Shown: piece by piece, positions 45,768-59,949 of the stretch
Numbering within the stretch: the stretch's first letter is position 1
Layout: the number at the start of each line of letters is the position of its first letter
From: Hydractinia symbiolongicarpus
Taxonomy: Eukaryota > Cnidaria > Hydrozoa > Anthoathecata > Hydractiniidae
NCBI RefSeq assembly: GCF_029227915.1
Contig: NC_079884.1
Location: forward strand, 4,590,001-4,654,000
DNA: 64,000 nt
Direction: 5' to 3'
Made by a program: the position numbers and the translations under genes
Notes under the pieces: model-generated
What the model saw: only the letters and a program-made list of their open reading frames with translations
Database searches by the model: none
Told to the model about the DNA's origin: nothing

Positions 45768-48700
45768 ATGAGTTTACTCCCTGGGTACTTTCTTTGTATA
45801 CTTTTGACTATACGGGCCAAGCCCGGGATTTACGGGAAATCGCGGGTTTTCGTTTGCCGGCGATTAAACTGCTTTTATTCAGCGTCTCATCAAAAATGAA
45901 AACATTCCTGAAAACTACAAGTCTCTTGCGTTTTAGTGGTGAAATAATAATATAAAAAATCGTTTGGGAAATGAATTTACTCCCTGGGTACTTTCTTTGT
46001 ATACTTTTGACTATACGGCCGAGTCCAGGATTTACGGGAAATCGCAGGTTTTCGTTTGCCGGCGATTAAACTTCTTTTATTCAGCGTCTTATCAAAATTG
46101 AAAACATTTTTAAAAACTACAAGTCTCATGCGTTTTAGTGGTGAAAAAGTAATTTAAAAAATCGTTCGGGAAATGAGTTTACTCCCTGGGTACTTTCTTT
46201 GTATACTTTTGAATATACGGGCCGAGTCCGGGATTTACGGGAAATCGCGGATTTTCGTTTGCCGGCGATTAAACTTCTGTTATTCAGCGTCCCATCAAAT
46301 ATGAAAATATTTTTGAAAACTACAAGTCTCATGCGTTTAGTGGTAAAAAAATAATATAAAAAATCGTTCGGGAAATGAGTTTACTCCCTGGGTACTTTCT
46401 TTGTATACTTTTGACTATACGGGCCAAGCCCGGGATATACGGGAAATCGCGGGTTTTCGTTTGCCAGCGATTAAACTTCTTTTATTCAGCGTCTCATCAA
46501 AAATGAAAACATTTTTAAAAACTACAAGTCTTATGCGTTTTAGTGGTGAAAAAATAATTTAAAAAATCGTTCTGGAAATGAGTTTACTCCCTGGGTACTT
46601 TCTTTGTATACTTTTGACTATACGGGCCGAGTCCGGGATTTAGGGAAATCGCAGGTTTTCGTTTGCCGGCGATTAAACTTCTTTTATTCAGCGTCCCATC
46701 AAATATGAAAATATTTTTGAAAACTACAAGTCTCATGCGTTTAGTGGTAAAAAAATAATATAAAAAATCGTTCGGGAAATGAGTTTACTCCCTGGGTACT
46801 TTCTTTGTATACTTTTGACTATACGGGCCAAGCCCGGAATATACGGGAAATCGCGGGTTTTCGTTTGCCGGCGATTAAACTTCTTTTATTCAGCGTCTCA
46901 TCAAAAATGAAAACATTTTTGAAAACTACAAGTCTCATGCGTTTTAGTGGAGAAAAAATAATTGAAAAAATCGTTCGGGAAATGAGTTTACTCCCTGGGT
47001 ACTTTCTTTTTATACTTTTGACTATATGGGCCGAGTCCGGGATTTACGGGAAATCGCGGATTTTCGTTTGCCGGCGATTAAACTTCTTTTATTCAGCGTC
47101 CCATGAAATATGAAAATATTTTTGAAAACTACAAGTCTTATGCGTTTAGTGGTAAAAAAATAATATAAAAAATCGTTCGGGAAATGAGTTTACTCCCTGT
47201 GTACTTTCTTTGTATACTTTTGACTATACGGGCCAAGCCCGGAATATACGGGAAATCGCGGGTTTTCGTTTGCCGGCGATTAAACTTCTTTTATTCAGCG
47301 TCTCATCAAAAATGAAAACATTTTTAAAAACTACAAGTCTTATGCGTTTTAGTGGTGAAAAAATAATTTAAAAAATCGTTCTGAAAATGAGTTTACTCCC
47401 TGGGTACTTTCTTTGCATACTTTTGACTATACGGGCCGAGTCCGGGATTTAGGGAAATCGCAGGTTTTCGTTTGCCGGCGATTAAACTGCTTTTATTCAG
47501 CGTCTCATCAAAAATGAAAACATTTTTAAAAACTACAAGTCTCATGGGCTTTAGTGGTGAAATAGTAATTTAAAAAATCGTTTGGGAAATGAGTTTACTC
47601 CCTGGGTACTTTCTTTGTATACTTTTTGACTATACGGGCCAAGCCCGGGATTTACGGGAAATCGCGGGTTTTCGTTTGCCGGCGATTAAACTGTTTTTAT
47701 TCAGCGTCTCATCAAAAATGAAAACATTCTTGAAAACTACAAGTCTCATGCGTTTTAGTGGTGAAATAATAATTTAAAAAATCGTTTGGGAAATGAGTTT
47801 ACTCCCTGGGTACTTTCTTTGTATACTTTTGACTATACGGGCCGAGTCCGGGATTTAGGGAAATCGCAGGTTTTCGTTTGCCGGCGATTAAACTGCTTTT
47901 ATTCAGCGTCTCATCAAAAATGAAAACATTCTTGAAAACTACAAGTCTCATGCGTTTTAGTGGTGAAATAATAATTTAAAAAATCGTTTAGGAAATGAGT
48001 TTACTCCCTTGTTACTTTCTTTGTATACTTTTGACTATACGGGCAGAGTCCAGGATTTACGAGAAATCGCAGGTTTTCGTTTGCCGGCGATTAAACTTCT
48101 TTTTTTCAGCGTCTCATCAAAAATGAAAACATTTTTAAAAACTGCAAGTCTCATGCGTTTTAGTAGTGAAAAAGTAATTTAAAAAATCGTTCGGGAAATG
48201 AGTTTGCTCCCTGGGTACTTTCTTTGTATACTTTTGACTATACGGGCCAAGCCGGGATTTACCGGAAATCGCGGGTTTTCGTTTGCCGGCGATTAAACTT
48301 TTTTTTATTCAGCGTCTCATCAAAAATGAAAACATTTTTAAAAACTACAAGTCTTATGCGTTTTAGTGGTGAAAAAATAATTTAAAAAATCGTTCTGGAA
48401 ATGAGTTTACTCACAGGGTACTTTCTTTGTATACATTCGACTATACGGGCCAAGCCCGGGATTTACGGGAAATCGCGGGTTTTCGTTTTCCGGCGATTAA
48501 ACCTCTTTCATTAAGCGTCTCATCAAAAATGAAAACATTTTTAAAAACTACAAGTCCCATGCGTTTTAGTGGTGAAAAAAAAATTTAAAAAATCGTTCGG
48601 GAAATGAGTTTACTCCCTGGGTACTTTCTTTGTATACATTCGACTATACGGGCCAAGCCCCGGATTTACGGGAAAACGCGGGATTTCGTTTGCCGGCGAT

Positions 48701-49201
48701 TAAACCTCTTTCATTAAGCGTCTCATCAAAAATGAAAACATTTTTAAAAACTACAAGTCTCATGCGTTTTAGTGGTGAAAAAATAATTTAAAAAATCGTT
48801 CGAGAAATGAGTTTACTCCCTGGGTACTTTCTTTGTATACTTTTGACTATACGGGCCAAGCCCGGGATTTACGGGAAATCGCGGGTTTTCGTTTTCCGGC
48901 GACTAAACCTCTTTCATTAAGCGTCTCATCAAAAATGAAAACATTTTTAAAAACTACAAGTCTCATGCGTTTTAGTGGTGAAAAAAAAATTTAAAAAATC
49001 GTTCGGGAAATGAGTTTACTCCCTGGGTACTTTCTTTGTATACATTCGACTATACGGGCCAAGCCCCGGATTTACGGGGAAACGCGGGATTTCGTTTGCC
49101 GGCGATTAAACCTCTTTCATTAAGCGTCTCATCAAAAATGAAAACATTTTTGAAAACTACAAGTCTCATGCGTTTTAGTGGAGAAAAAATAATTGAAAAA
49201 A
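45757..49201 (+). repeat. 3445-bp, 17-monomer unit, copy 1
   Basis: Full monomers: 45768 E, 45971 A, 46173 B, 46375 C, 46578 D/B hybrid (201 bp), 46779 C'/G', 46982 B', 47184 C', 47387 M, 47589 E, 47793 D/E, 47995 J, 48198 H, 48401 F, 48604 G, 48807 F and 49010 G'. Boundaries are uncertain by some tens of bases because the flanking monomers share TTCGGGAAATGAG. Shared private markers are CCTGTGTAC, CTTGTTACT, AGTAGTGAAA and CATGAAATATG. Confidence 0.87.
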
Positions 49202-52200
49202 TCGTTCGGGAAATGAGTTTACTCCCTGGGTACTTTCTTTGTATACTTTTGACTATACGGGCCAAGCCCGGGATTTACGGGAAATCGCGGGTTTTCGTTT
49301 GCCGGCGATTAAACTGCTTTTATTCAGCGTCTCATCAAAAATGAAAACATTCCTGAAAACTACAAGTCTCTTGCGTTTTAGTGGTGAAATAATAATATAA
49401 AAAATCGTTTGGGAAATGAATTTACTCCCTGGGTACTTTCTTTGTATACTTTTGACTATACGGCCGAGTCCAGGATTTACGGGAAATCGCAGGTTTTCGT
49501 TTGCCGGCGATTAAACTTCTTTTATTCAGCGTCTTATCAAAATTGAAAACATTTTTAAAAACTACAAGTCTCATGCGTTTTAGTGGTGAAAAAGTAATTT
49601 AAAAAATCGTTCGGGAAATGAGTTTACTCCCTGGGTACTTTCTTTGTATACTTTTGAATATACGGGCCGAGTCCGGGATTTACGGGAAATCGCGGATTTT
49701 CGTTTGCCGGCGATTAAACTTCTGTTATTCAGCGTCCCATCAAATATGAAAATATTTTTGAAAACTACAAGTCTCATGCGTTTAGTGGTAAAAAAATAAT
49801 ATAAAAAATCGTTCGGGAAATGAGTTTACTCCCTGGGTACTTTCTTTGTATACTTTTGACTATACGGGCCAAGCCCGGGATATACGGGAAATCGCGGGTT
49901 TTCGTTTGCCAGCGATTAAACTTCTTTTATTCAGCGTCTCATCAAAAATGAAAACATTTTTAAAAACTACAAGTCTTATGCGTTTTAGTGGTGAAAAAAT
50001 AATTTAAAAAATCGTTCTGGAAATGAGTTTACTCCCTGGGTACTTTCTTTGTATACTTTTGACTATACGGGCCGAGTCCGGGATTTAGGGAAATCGCAGG
50101 TTTTCGTTTGCCGGCGATTAAACTTCTTTTATTCAGCGTCCCATCAAATATGAAAATATTTTTGAAAACTACAAGTCTCATGCGTTTAGTGGTAAAAAAA
50201 TAATATAAAAAATCGTTCGGGAAATGAGTTTACTCCCTGGGTACTTTCTTTGTATACTTTTGACTATACGGGCCAAGCCCGGAATATACGGGAAATCGCG
50301 GGTTTTCGTTTGCCGGCGATTAAACTTCTTTTATTCAGCGTCTCATCAAAAATGAAAACATTTTTGAAAACTACAAGTCTCATGCGTTTTAGTGGAGAAA
50401 AAATAATTGAAAAAATCGTTCGGGAAATGAGTTTACTCCCTGGGTACTTTCTTTTTATACTTTTGACTATATGGGCCGAGTCCGGGATTTACGGGAAATC
50501 GCGGATTTTCGTTTGCCGGCGATTAAACTTCTTTTATTCAGCGTCCCATGAAATATGAAAATATTTTTGAAAACTACAAGTCTCATGCGTTTAGTGGTAA
50601 AAAAATAATATAAAAAATCGTTCGGGAAATGAGTTTACTCCCTGTGTACTTTCTTTGTATACTTTTGACTATACGGGCCAAGCCCGGAATATACGGGAAA
50701 TCGCGGGTTTTCGTTTGCCGGCGATTAAACTTCTTTTTTTCAGCGTCTCATCAAAAATGAAAACATTTTTAAAAACTACAAGTCTTATGCGTTTTAGTGG
50801 TGAAAAAATAATTTAAAAAATCGTTCTGAAAATGAGTTTACTCCCTGGGTACTTTCTTTGCATACTTTTGACTATACGGGCCGAGTCCGGGATTTAGGGA
50901 AATCGCAGGTTTTCGTTTGCCGGCGATTAAACTGCTTTTATTCAGCGTCTCATCAAAAATGAAAACATTTTTAAAAACTACAAGTCTCATGGGCTTTAGT
51001 GGTGAAATAGTAATTTAAAAAATCGTTTGGGAAATGAGTTTACTCCCTGGGTACTTTCTTTGTATACTTTTTGACTATACGGGCCAAGCCCGGGATTTAC
51101 GGGAAATCGCGGGTTTTCGTTTGCCGGCGATTAAACTGTTTTTATTCAGCGTCTCATCAAAAATGAAAACATTCTTGAAAACTACAAGTCTCATGCGTTT
51201 TAGTGGTGAAATAATAATTTAAAAAATCGTTTGGGAAATGAGTTTACTCCCTGGGTACTTTCTTTGTATACTTTTGACTATACGGGCCGAGTCCGGGATT
51301 TAGGGAAATCGCAGGTTTTCGTTTGCCGGCGATTAAACTGCTTTTATTCAGCGTCTCATCAAAAATGAAAACATTCTTGAAAACTACAAGTCTCATGCGT
51401 TTTAGTGGTGAAATAATAATTTAAAAAATCGTTTAGGAAATGAGTTTACTCCCTTGTTACTTTCTTTGTATACTTTTGACTATACGGGCAGAGTCCAGGA
51501 TTTACGAGAAATCGCAGGTTTTCGTTTGCCGGCGATTAAACTTCTTTTTTTCAGCGTCTCATCAAAAATGAAAACATTTTTAAAAACTGCAAGTCTCATG
51601 CGTTTTAGTAGTGAAAAAGTAATTTAAAAAATCGTTCGGGAAATGAGTTTGCTCCCTGGGTACTTTCTTTGTATACTTTTGACTATACGGGCCAAGCCGG
51701 GATTTACGGGAAATCGCGGGTTTTCGTTTGCCGGCGATTAAACTTTTTTTTATTCAGCGTCTCATCAAAAATGAAAACATTTTTAAAAACTACAAGTCTT
51801 ATGCGTTTTAGTGGTGAAAAAATAATTTAAAAAATCGTTCTGGAAATGAGTTTACTCACAGGGTACTTTCTTTGTATACATTCGACTATACGGGCCAAGC
51901 CCGGGATTTACGGGAAATCGCGGGTTTTCGTTTTCCGGCGATTAAACCTCTTTCATTAAGCGTCTCATCAAAAATGAAAACATTTTTAAAAACTACAAGT
52001 CCCATGCGTTTTAGTGGTGAAAAAAAAATTTAAAAAATCGTTCGGGAAATGAGTTTACTCCCTGGGTACTTTCTTTGTATACATTCGACTATACGGGCCA
52101 AGCCCCGGATTTACGGGAAAACGCGGGATTTCGTTTGCCGGCGATTAAACCTCTTTCATTAAGCGTCTCATCAAAAATGAAAACATTTTTAAAAACTACA

Positions 52201-52646
52201 AGTCTCATGCGTTTTAGTGGTGAAAAAATAATTTAAAAAATCGATCGAGAAATGAGTTTACTCCCTGGGTACTTTCTTTGTATACTTTTGACTATACGGG
52301 CCAAGCCCGGGATTTACGGGAAATCGCGGGTTTTCGTTTTCCGGCGACTAAACCTCTTTCATTAAGCGTCTCATCAAAAATGAAAACATTTTTAAAAACT
52401 ACAAGTCTCATGCGTTTTAGTGGTGAAAAAAAAATTTAAAAAATCGTTCGGGAAATGAGTTTACTCCCTGGGTACTTTCTTTGTATACATTCGACTATAC
52501 GGGCCAAGCCCCGGATTTACGGGGAAACGCGGGATTTCGTTTGCCGGCGATTAAACCTCTTTCATTAAGCGTCTCATCAAAAATGAAAACATTTTTGAAA
52601 ACTACAAGTCTCATGCGTTTTAGTGGAGAAAAAATAATTGAAAAAA
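49202..52646 (+). repeat. 3445-bp, 17-monomer unit, copy 2
   Basis: Monomers are at copy-1 coordinate plus 3445 (49213 E, 49416 A, 49618 B, and so on to 52455 G'). I found four single-base differences: 47139/50584, 47293/50738, 48263/51708 and 48799/52244. At 52658 the array goes on with B' where copy 2 began with E, so the tandem homology ends near there. Confidence 0.87.
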
Positions 52647-52657
52647 TCGTTCGGGAA

Positions 52658-53873
52658 ATGAGTTTACTCCCTGGGTACTTTCTTTGTATACTTTTGACTA
52701 TACGGGCCGAGTCCGGGATTTACGGGAAATCGCGGATTTTCGTTTGCCGGCGATTAAACTTCTTTTATTCAGCGTCCCATCAAATATGAAAATATTTTTG
52801 AAAACTACAAGTCTCATGCGTTTAGTGGTAAAAAAATAATATAAAAAATCGTTCGGGAAATGAGTTTACTCCCTGGGTACTTTCTTTGTATACTTTTGAC
52901 TATACGGGCCAAGCCCGGAATATACGGGAAATCGCGGGTTTTCGTTTGCCGGCGATTAAACTTCTTTTATTCAGCGTCTCATCAAAAATGAAAACATATT
53001 TGAAAACTACAAGTCTCATGCGTTTTAGTGGAGAAAAAATAATTGAAAAAATCGTTCGGGAAATGAGTTTACTCCCTGGGTACTTTCTTTGTATACTTTT
53101 GACTATACGGGCCGAGTCCGGGATTTACGGGAAATCGCGGATTTTCGTTTACCGGCGATTAAACTTCTTTTATTCAGCGTCCCATGAAATATGAAAATAT
53201 TTTTGAAAACTACAAGTCTCATGCGTTTAGTGGTAAAAAAATAATATAAAAAATCGTTCGGGAAATGAGTTTACTCCCTGGGTACTTTCTTTGTATACTT
53301 TTGACTATACGGGCCAAGCCCGGAATATACGGGAAATCGCGGGTTTTCGTTTGCCGGCGATTAAACTTCTTTTATTCAGCGTCTCATCAAAAATGAAAAC
53401 ATTTTTAAAAACTACAAGTCTTATGCGTTTTAGTGGTGAAAAAATAATTTAAAAAATCGTTCTGAAAATGAGTTTACTCCCTGGGTACTTTCTTTGCATA
53501 CTTTTGACTATACGGGCCGAGTCCGGGATTTAGGGAAATCGCAGGTTTTCGTTTGCCGGCGATTAAACTGCTTTTATTCAGCGTCTCATCAAAAATGAAA
53601 ACATTTTTAAAAACTACAAGTCTCATGGGCTTTAGTGGTGAAATAGTAATTTAAAAAATCGTTTGGGAAATGAGTTTACTCCCTGGGTACTTTCTTTGTA
53701 TACTTTTTGACTATACGGGCCAAGCCCGGGATTTACGGGAAATCGCGGGTTTTCGTTTGCCGGCGATTAAACTGTTTTTATTCAGCGTCTCATCAAAAGT
53801 GAAAACATTCTTGAAAACTACAAGTCTCATGCGTTTTAGTGGTGAAATAATAATTTAAAAAATCGTTTGGGAA
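52658..53873 (+). repeat. Partial third copy of the 3445-bp unit
   Basis: Monomer starts are 52658 B', 52860 C'/G', 53063 B', 53265 C', 53468 M and 53670 E. These align to 50023-51237 at an offset of 2636 bp (13 monomers) and share CATGAAATATG and the TTTGCATAC of M. The first monomer is B' in front, where the reference is a D/B hybrid, so a new exchange joined it to the end of copy 2. Confidence 0.82.
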
Positions 53874-56800
53874 ATGAGTTTACTCCCTGGGTACTTTCTT
53901 TGTATACTTTTGACTATACGGGCCGAGTCCGGGATTTAGGGAAATCGCAGGTTTTCGTTTGCCGGCGATTAAACTGCTTTTATTCAGCGTCTCATCAAAA
54001 ATGAAAACATTTTTGAAAACTACAAGTCTCATGCGTTTTAGTGGTGAAAAAATAATTTAAAAAATCGTTCTAAAAATGAGTTTACTCCCTGGGTATTTTC
54101 TTTGTATACTTTTGACTATACGGGCCGAGTCCGGGATTTAGGGAAATCGCAGGTTTTCGTTTGCCGGCGATTAAACTGCTTTTATTCAGCGTCTCATCAA
54201 AAATGAAAACATTTTTAAAAACTACAAGTCTCATGGGCTTTAGTGGTGAAATAGTAATTTAAAAAATCGTTTGGGAAATGAGTTTACTCCCTGGGTACTT
54301 TCTTTGTATACTTTTGACTATACGGGCCAAGCCCAGGATTAACGGGAAATCGCGGGTTTTCGTTTGCCGGCGATTAAACTGCTTTTATTCAGCGTCTCAT
54401 CAAAAATGAAAACATTCTTGAAAACTACAAGTCTCATGCGTTTCAGTGGTAAAATAATAATTTAAAAAATCGTTTGGGAAATGAGTTTACTCCCTGGGTA
54501 CTTTCTTTGTATACTTTTGACTATACGGGCCGAGTCCGGGATTTAGGGAAATCGCAGGTTTTCGTTTGCCGGCGATTAAACTGCTTTTATTCAGTGTCTC
54601 ATCATAAATGAAAACATTTTTGAAAACTAAAAGTCTCATGCGTTTTAGTGGTAAAATAATAATTTAAAAAATCGTTTGGGAAATGAGTTTACTCCCTGGG
54701 TACTTTCTTTGTATACTTTTGACTATACGGGCCGAGTCCGGGATTTAGGGAAATCGCAGGTTTTCGTTTGCCGGCGATTAAACTGCTTTTATTCAGTGTC
54801 TCATCAAAAATGAAAACATTTTTGAAAACTACAAGTCTCATGCGTTTTAGTGGTGAAAAAGTAATTTAAAAAATCGTTCGGGAAATGAGTTTACTCCCTG
54901 GGTACTTTCTTTGTATACTTTTGACTATACCGGCCGAGTCCGGGATTTAGGGAAATCGCAGGTTTTCGTTTGCCGGCGATTAAACTGCTTTTATTCAGTG
55001 TCTCATCAAAAATGAAAACATTTTTGAAAACTACAAGTCTCATGCGTTTTAGTGGTAAAATAATAATTTAAAAAATCGTTTGGGAAATGAGTTTACTCCC
55101 TGGGTACTTTCTTTGTATACTTTTGACTATACGGGCCGAGTCCGGGATTTAGGGAAATCGCAGGTTTTCGTTTGCAGGCGATTAAACTGCTTTTATTCAG
55201 CGTCTCATCAAAAATGAAAACATTTTTAAAAACTACAAGTCTCATGGGCTTTAGTGGTGAAAAAGTAATTTAAAAAATCGTTCGGGAAATGAGTTTACTC
55301 CCTGGGTACTTTCTTTGTATACTTTTGACTATACGTGCCAAGCCCGGGATTTACGGGAAGTCGCGGATTTTCGTTTGCCGGCGATTAAACTTCTTTTATT
55401 CAGCGTCCCATCAAATATGAAAATATTTTTGAAAACTACAAGTCTCATGCGTTTAGTGGTAAAAAAATAATATAAAAAATCGTTCGGGAAATGAGTTTAC
55501 TCCCTGGGTACTTTCTTTGTATACTTTTGACTATACGGGCAGAGTCCAGGATTTACCGGAAATCGCAGGTTTTCGTTTGCCGGCGATTAAACTTCTTTTA
55601 TTCAGCGTGTCATCAAAAATGAAAACATTTTTAAAAACTACAAGTCTTATGCGTTTGAGTGGTGAAAAAATAATTTAAAAAATCGTTCTGGAAATGAGTT
55701 TACTCACAGGGTACTTTCTTTGTATACATTCGACAATACGGGCCAGGCCCGGGATTTACGGGAAATCGCGGGTTTTCGTTTTCCGGCGATTAAACCTCTT
55801 TCATTAAGCGTCTCATCAAAAATGAAAACATTTTTAAAAACTACAAGTCTCATGCGTTTTTGTGGTGAAAAAAAAATTTAAAAAATCGTTCGGGAAATGA
55901 GTTTACTCCCTGGGTACTTTCTTTGTATACATTCGACTATACGGGCCAAGCCCCGGATTTACGGGAAAACGCGGGATTTCGTTTGCCGGCGATTAAACCT
56001 CTTTCATTAAGCGTCTCATCAAAAATGAAAACATTTTTGAAAACTACAAGTCTCATGCGTTTTAGTGGAGAAAAAATAATTGAAAAAATCGTTCGGGAAA
56101 TGAGTTTACTCCCTGGGTACTTTCTTTGTATACTTTTGACTATACGGGCCGAGTCCGGGATTTAGGGAAATCGCAGGTTTTCGTTTGCTGGCGATTAAAC
56201 TGCTTTTATTCAGCGTCTCATCAAAAATGAAAACATTTTTAAAAACTACAAATCTCATGGGCTTTAGTGGTGAAATAGTAATTTGAAAAATCGTTTGGGA
56301 AATGAGTTTACTCCCTGGGTACTTTCTTTGTATACTTTTGACTATACGGGCAAAGCCCGGGATTTACGGGAAATCGCGGGTTTTCGTTTGCCGGCGATTA
56401 AACTGCTTTTATTCAGCGTCTCATCAAAAATGAAAACATTCTTGAAAACTACAAGTCTCATGCGTTTTAGTGGTGAAATAATAATTTAAAAAATCGTTTT
56501 GGAAATGAGTTTACTCCCTGGGTACTTTCTTTGTATACTTTTGACTATACGGGCCGAGTCCAGGATTTACGGGAAATCGCAGGTTTTCGTTTGCCGGCGA
56601 TTAAACTTCTTTTATTCAGCGTCTTATCAAAAATGAAAACATTTTTAAAAACTACAAATCTCATGCGTTTTAGTGGTGAAAAAGTAATTTAAAAAATCGT
56701 TCGGGAAATGAGTTTACTCCCTGGGTACTTTCTTTGTATACTTTTGAATATACGGGCCAAGCCAGTATTTACAGGAAATCGCGGGTTTTCGTTTGCCGGC

Positions 56801-57111
56801 GATTAAACTTCTTTTATTCAGCGTCTCATCAAAAATGAAAACATTTTTAAAAACTACAGGTCTTATGCGTTTTGGTGGTGAAAAAATAATTTAAAAAATC
56901 GTTCGGGAAATGAGTTTACTCACAGGGTACTTTCTTTGTATACTTTTGACTATACGGGCCGAGTCCGGGATTTACGGGAAATCACGGATTTTCGTTTGCC
57001 GGCGATTAAACTTCTTTTATTCAGCGTCCCATCAAATATGAAAATATTTTTGAAAACTACAAGTCTCATGCGTTTAGTGGTAAAAAAATAATATAAAAAA
57101 TCGTTCGGGAA
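53874..57111 (+). repeat. Mosaic block with a type D run
   Basis: Monomer starts are 53874 D, 54076 M, 54278 E, 54481 D, 54683 D, 54885 D, 55087 D/M, 55289 B', 55491 J-like, 55694 F, 55897 G', 56100 D/M, 56302 E, 56505 A*, 56708 L and 56910 B' (starting CTCACAGGG). The D monomers at 54481-55086 carry CAGTGTC, and some have GGTAAAATAAT. The D/M at 56100 ends AATTTGAAAAATCG, so a chance frame crosses into the next copy. Confidence 0.85.
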
Positions 57112-59949
57112 ATGAGTTTCCTCCCTGGGTACTTTCTTTGTATACTTTTGACTATACGGGCCAAGCCCGGGATTTACGGGAAATCGCGGGTTTTCGTTTG
57201 CCGGCGATTAAACTGCTTTTATTCAGCGTCTCATCAAAAATGAAAACATTCTTGAAAACTACAAGTCTCATGCGTTTTAGTGGTGAAATAATAATTTAAA
57301 AAATCGTTTGGGAAATGAGTTTACTCCCTGGGTACTTTCTTTGTATACTTTTGACTATACGGGCCGAGTCCAGGATTTACGGGAAATCGCAGGTTTTCGT
57401 TTGCCGGCGATTAAACTTCTTTTATTCAGCGTCTTATCAAAAATGAAAACATTTTTAAAAACTACAAGTCTCATGCGTTTTAGTGGTGAAAAAGTAATTT
57501 AAAAAATCGTTCGGGAAATGAGTTTACTCCCTGGGTACTTTCTTTGTATACTTTTGAATATACGGGCCAAGCCGGAATTTACGGGAAATCGCGGGTTTTC
57601 GTTTGCCGGCGATTAAACTTCTTTTATTCAGCGTCTCATCAAAAATGAAAACATTCTTGAAAACTACAAGTCTCATGCGTTTTAGTGGTGAAATAATAAT
57701 TTAAAAAATCGTTTGGGAAATGAGTTTACTCCCTGGGTACTTTCTTTGTTTACTTTTGACTATACGGGCAGAGTCCAGGATTTACGGGAAATCGCAGGTT
57801 TTAGTTTGCCGGCGATTAAACTTCTTTTATTCAGCGTCTCATCAAAAATGAAAACATTTTTGAAAACTACAAGTCTCATGCGTTTTAGTGGTGAAAAAAA
57901 AATTTAAAAAATCGTTCGGGAAATGAGTTTACTCCCTGGGTACTTTCTTTGTATACATTCGACTATACGGGCCAAGCCCCGGATTTACGGGAAAACGCAG
58001 GATTTCGTTTGCCGGCGATTAAACCTCTTTCATTAAGCGTCTCATCAAAAATGAAAACATTTTTGAAAACTACAAGTCTCATGCGTTTTAGTGGTGAAAA
58101 AATAATTTAAAAAATTGTTCGGGAAATGAGTTTACTCCCTGGGTACTTTCTTTGTATACATTCGACTATACGTGCCAAGCCCGGGATTTACGGGAAATCG
58201 CGGGTTTTCGTTTTCCGGCGACTAAACCTCTTTCATTAAGCGTCTCATCAAAAATGAAAACATTTTTGAAAACTACAAGTCTCATGCGTTTTAGTGGTGA
58301 AAAAAAAATTTAAAAAATCGTTCTGGAAATGAGTTTACTCACAGGGTACTTTCTTTGTATACATTCGACTATACGTGCCAAGCCCGGGATTTACGGGAAA
58401 TCGCGGGTTTTCGTTTTCCGGCGACTAAACCTCTTTCATTAAGCGTCTCATCAAAAATGAAAACATTTTTAAAAACTATAAGTCTCATGCGTTTTAGTGG
58501 TGAAAAAAAAATTTAAAAAATCGTTCGGGAAATGAGTTTACTCCCTGGGTACTTTCTTTGTATACATTCGACTATACGGGCCAAGCCCCGGATTTACGGG
58601 AAAACGCGGGATTTCGTTTGCCGGCGATTAAACCTCTTTCATTAAGCGTCTCATCAAAAATGAAAACATTTTTGAAAACTACAAGTCTCATGCGTTTTAG
58701 TGGAGAAAAAATAATTGAAAAAATCGTTCGGGAATTGAGTTTACTCCCTGGGTACTTTCTTTGTATACTTTTGACTATACGGGCCAAGCCCGGAATATAC
58801 GGGAAATCGCGGGTTTTCGTTTGCCGGCGATTAAACTTCTTTTATTCAGCGTCTCATCAAAAATGAAAACATTTTTAAAAACTACAAGTCTTATGCGTTT
58901 TAGTGGTGAAAAAATAATTTAAAAAATCGTTCTGAAAATGAGTTTACTCCCTGGGTACTTTCTTTGTATACTTTTGACTATACGGGCCGAGTCCGGGATT
59001 TAGGGAAATCGCAGGTTTTCGTTTGCCGGCGATTAAACTGCTTTTATTCAGCGTCTCATCAAAAATGAAAACATTTTTAAAAACTACAAGTCTCATGGGC
59101 TTTAGTGGTGAAATAGTAATTTAAAAAATCGTTTGGGAAATGAGTTTACTCCCTGGGTACTTTCTTTGTATACTTTTTGACTATACGGGCCAAGCCCGGG
59201 ATTTACGGGAAATCGCGGGTTTTCGTTTGCCGGCGATTAAACTGCTTTTATTCAGCGTCTCATCAAAAATGAAAACATTCTTGAAAACTACAAGTCTCAT
59301 GCGTTTTAGTGGTGAAATAATAATTTAAAAAATCGTTTGGGAAATGAGTTTACTCCCTGGGTACTTTCTTTGTATACTTTTGACTATACGGGCCGAGTCC
59401 GGGATTTAGGGAAATCGCAGGTTTTCGTTTGCCGGCGATTAAACTGCTTTTATTCAGCGTCTCATCAAAAATGAAAACATTCTTGAAAACTACAAGTCTC
59501 ATGCGTTTTAGTGGTAAAATAATAATTTAAAAAATCGTTTGGGAAATGAGTTTACTCCCTGGGTACTTTCTTTGTATACTTTTGACTATACGGGCCGAGT
59601 CCGGGATTTAGGGAAATCGCAGGTTTTCGTTTGCCGGCGATTAAACTGCTTTTATTCAGTGTCTCATCAAAAATGAAAACATTTTTGAAAACTACAAGTC
59701 TCGTGCGTTTTAGTGGTAAAATAATAATTTAAAAAATCGTTTGGGAAATGAGTTTACTCCCTGGGTACTTTCTTTGTATACTTTTGACTATACGGGCCAA
59801 GCCCGGGATTTAGGGAAATCGCAGGTTTTCGTTTGCCGGCGATTAAACTGCTTTTATTCAGTGTCTTATCAAAAATGAAAACATTTTTAAAAACTACAAG
59901 TCTCGTGCGTTTTAGTGGTGAAAAAGTAATTTAAAAAATCGTTCGGGAA
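57112..59949 (+). repeat. Mosaic of E, A*, J, F, G and D monomers
   Basis: Monomer starts are 57112 E, 57315 A*, 57518 L/E, 57720 J, 57923 G, 58126 F, 58329 F, 58532 G', 58735 C', 58938 M, 59140 E, 59344 D/E, 59546 D and 59748 D-like (CCAAGCCCGGGATTTAGGG). Two F monomers stand side by side (58126, 58329), which is rare. The CAGTGTC marker of the D run at 54.5 kb reappears at 59546 and 59748. The monomer at 58735 begins TTGAG in place of ATGAG. Confidence 0.85.
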
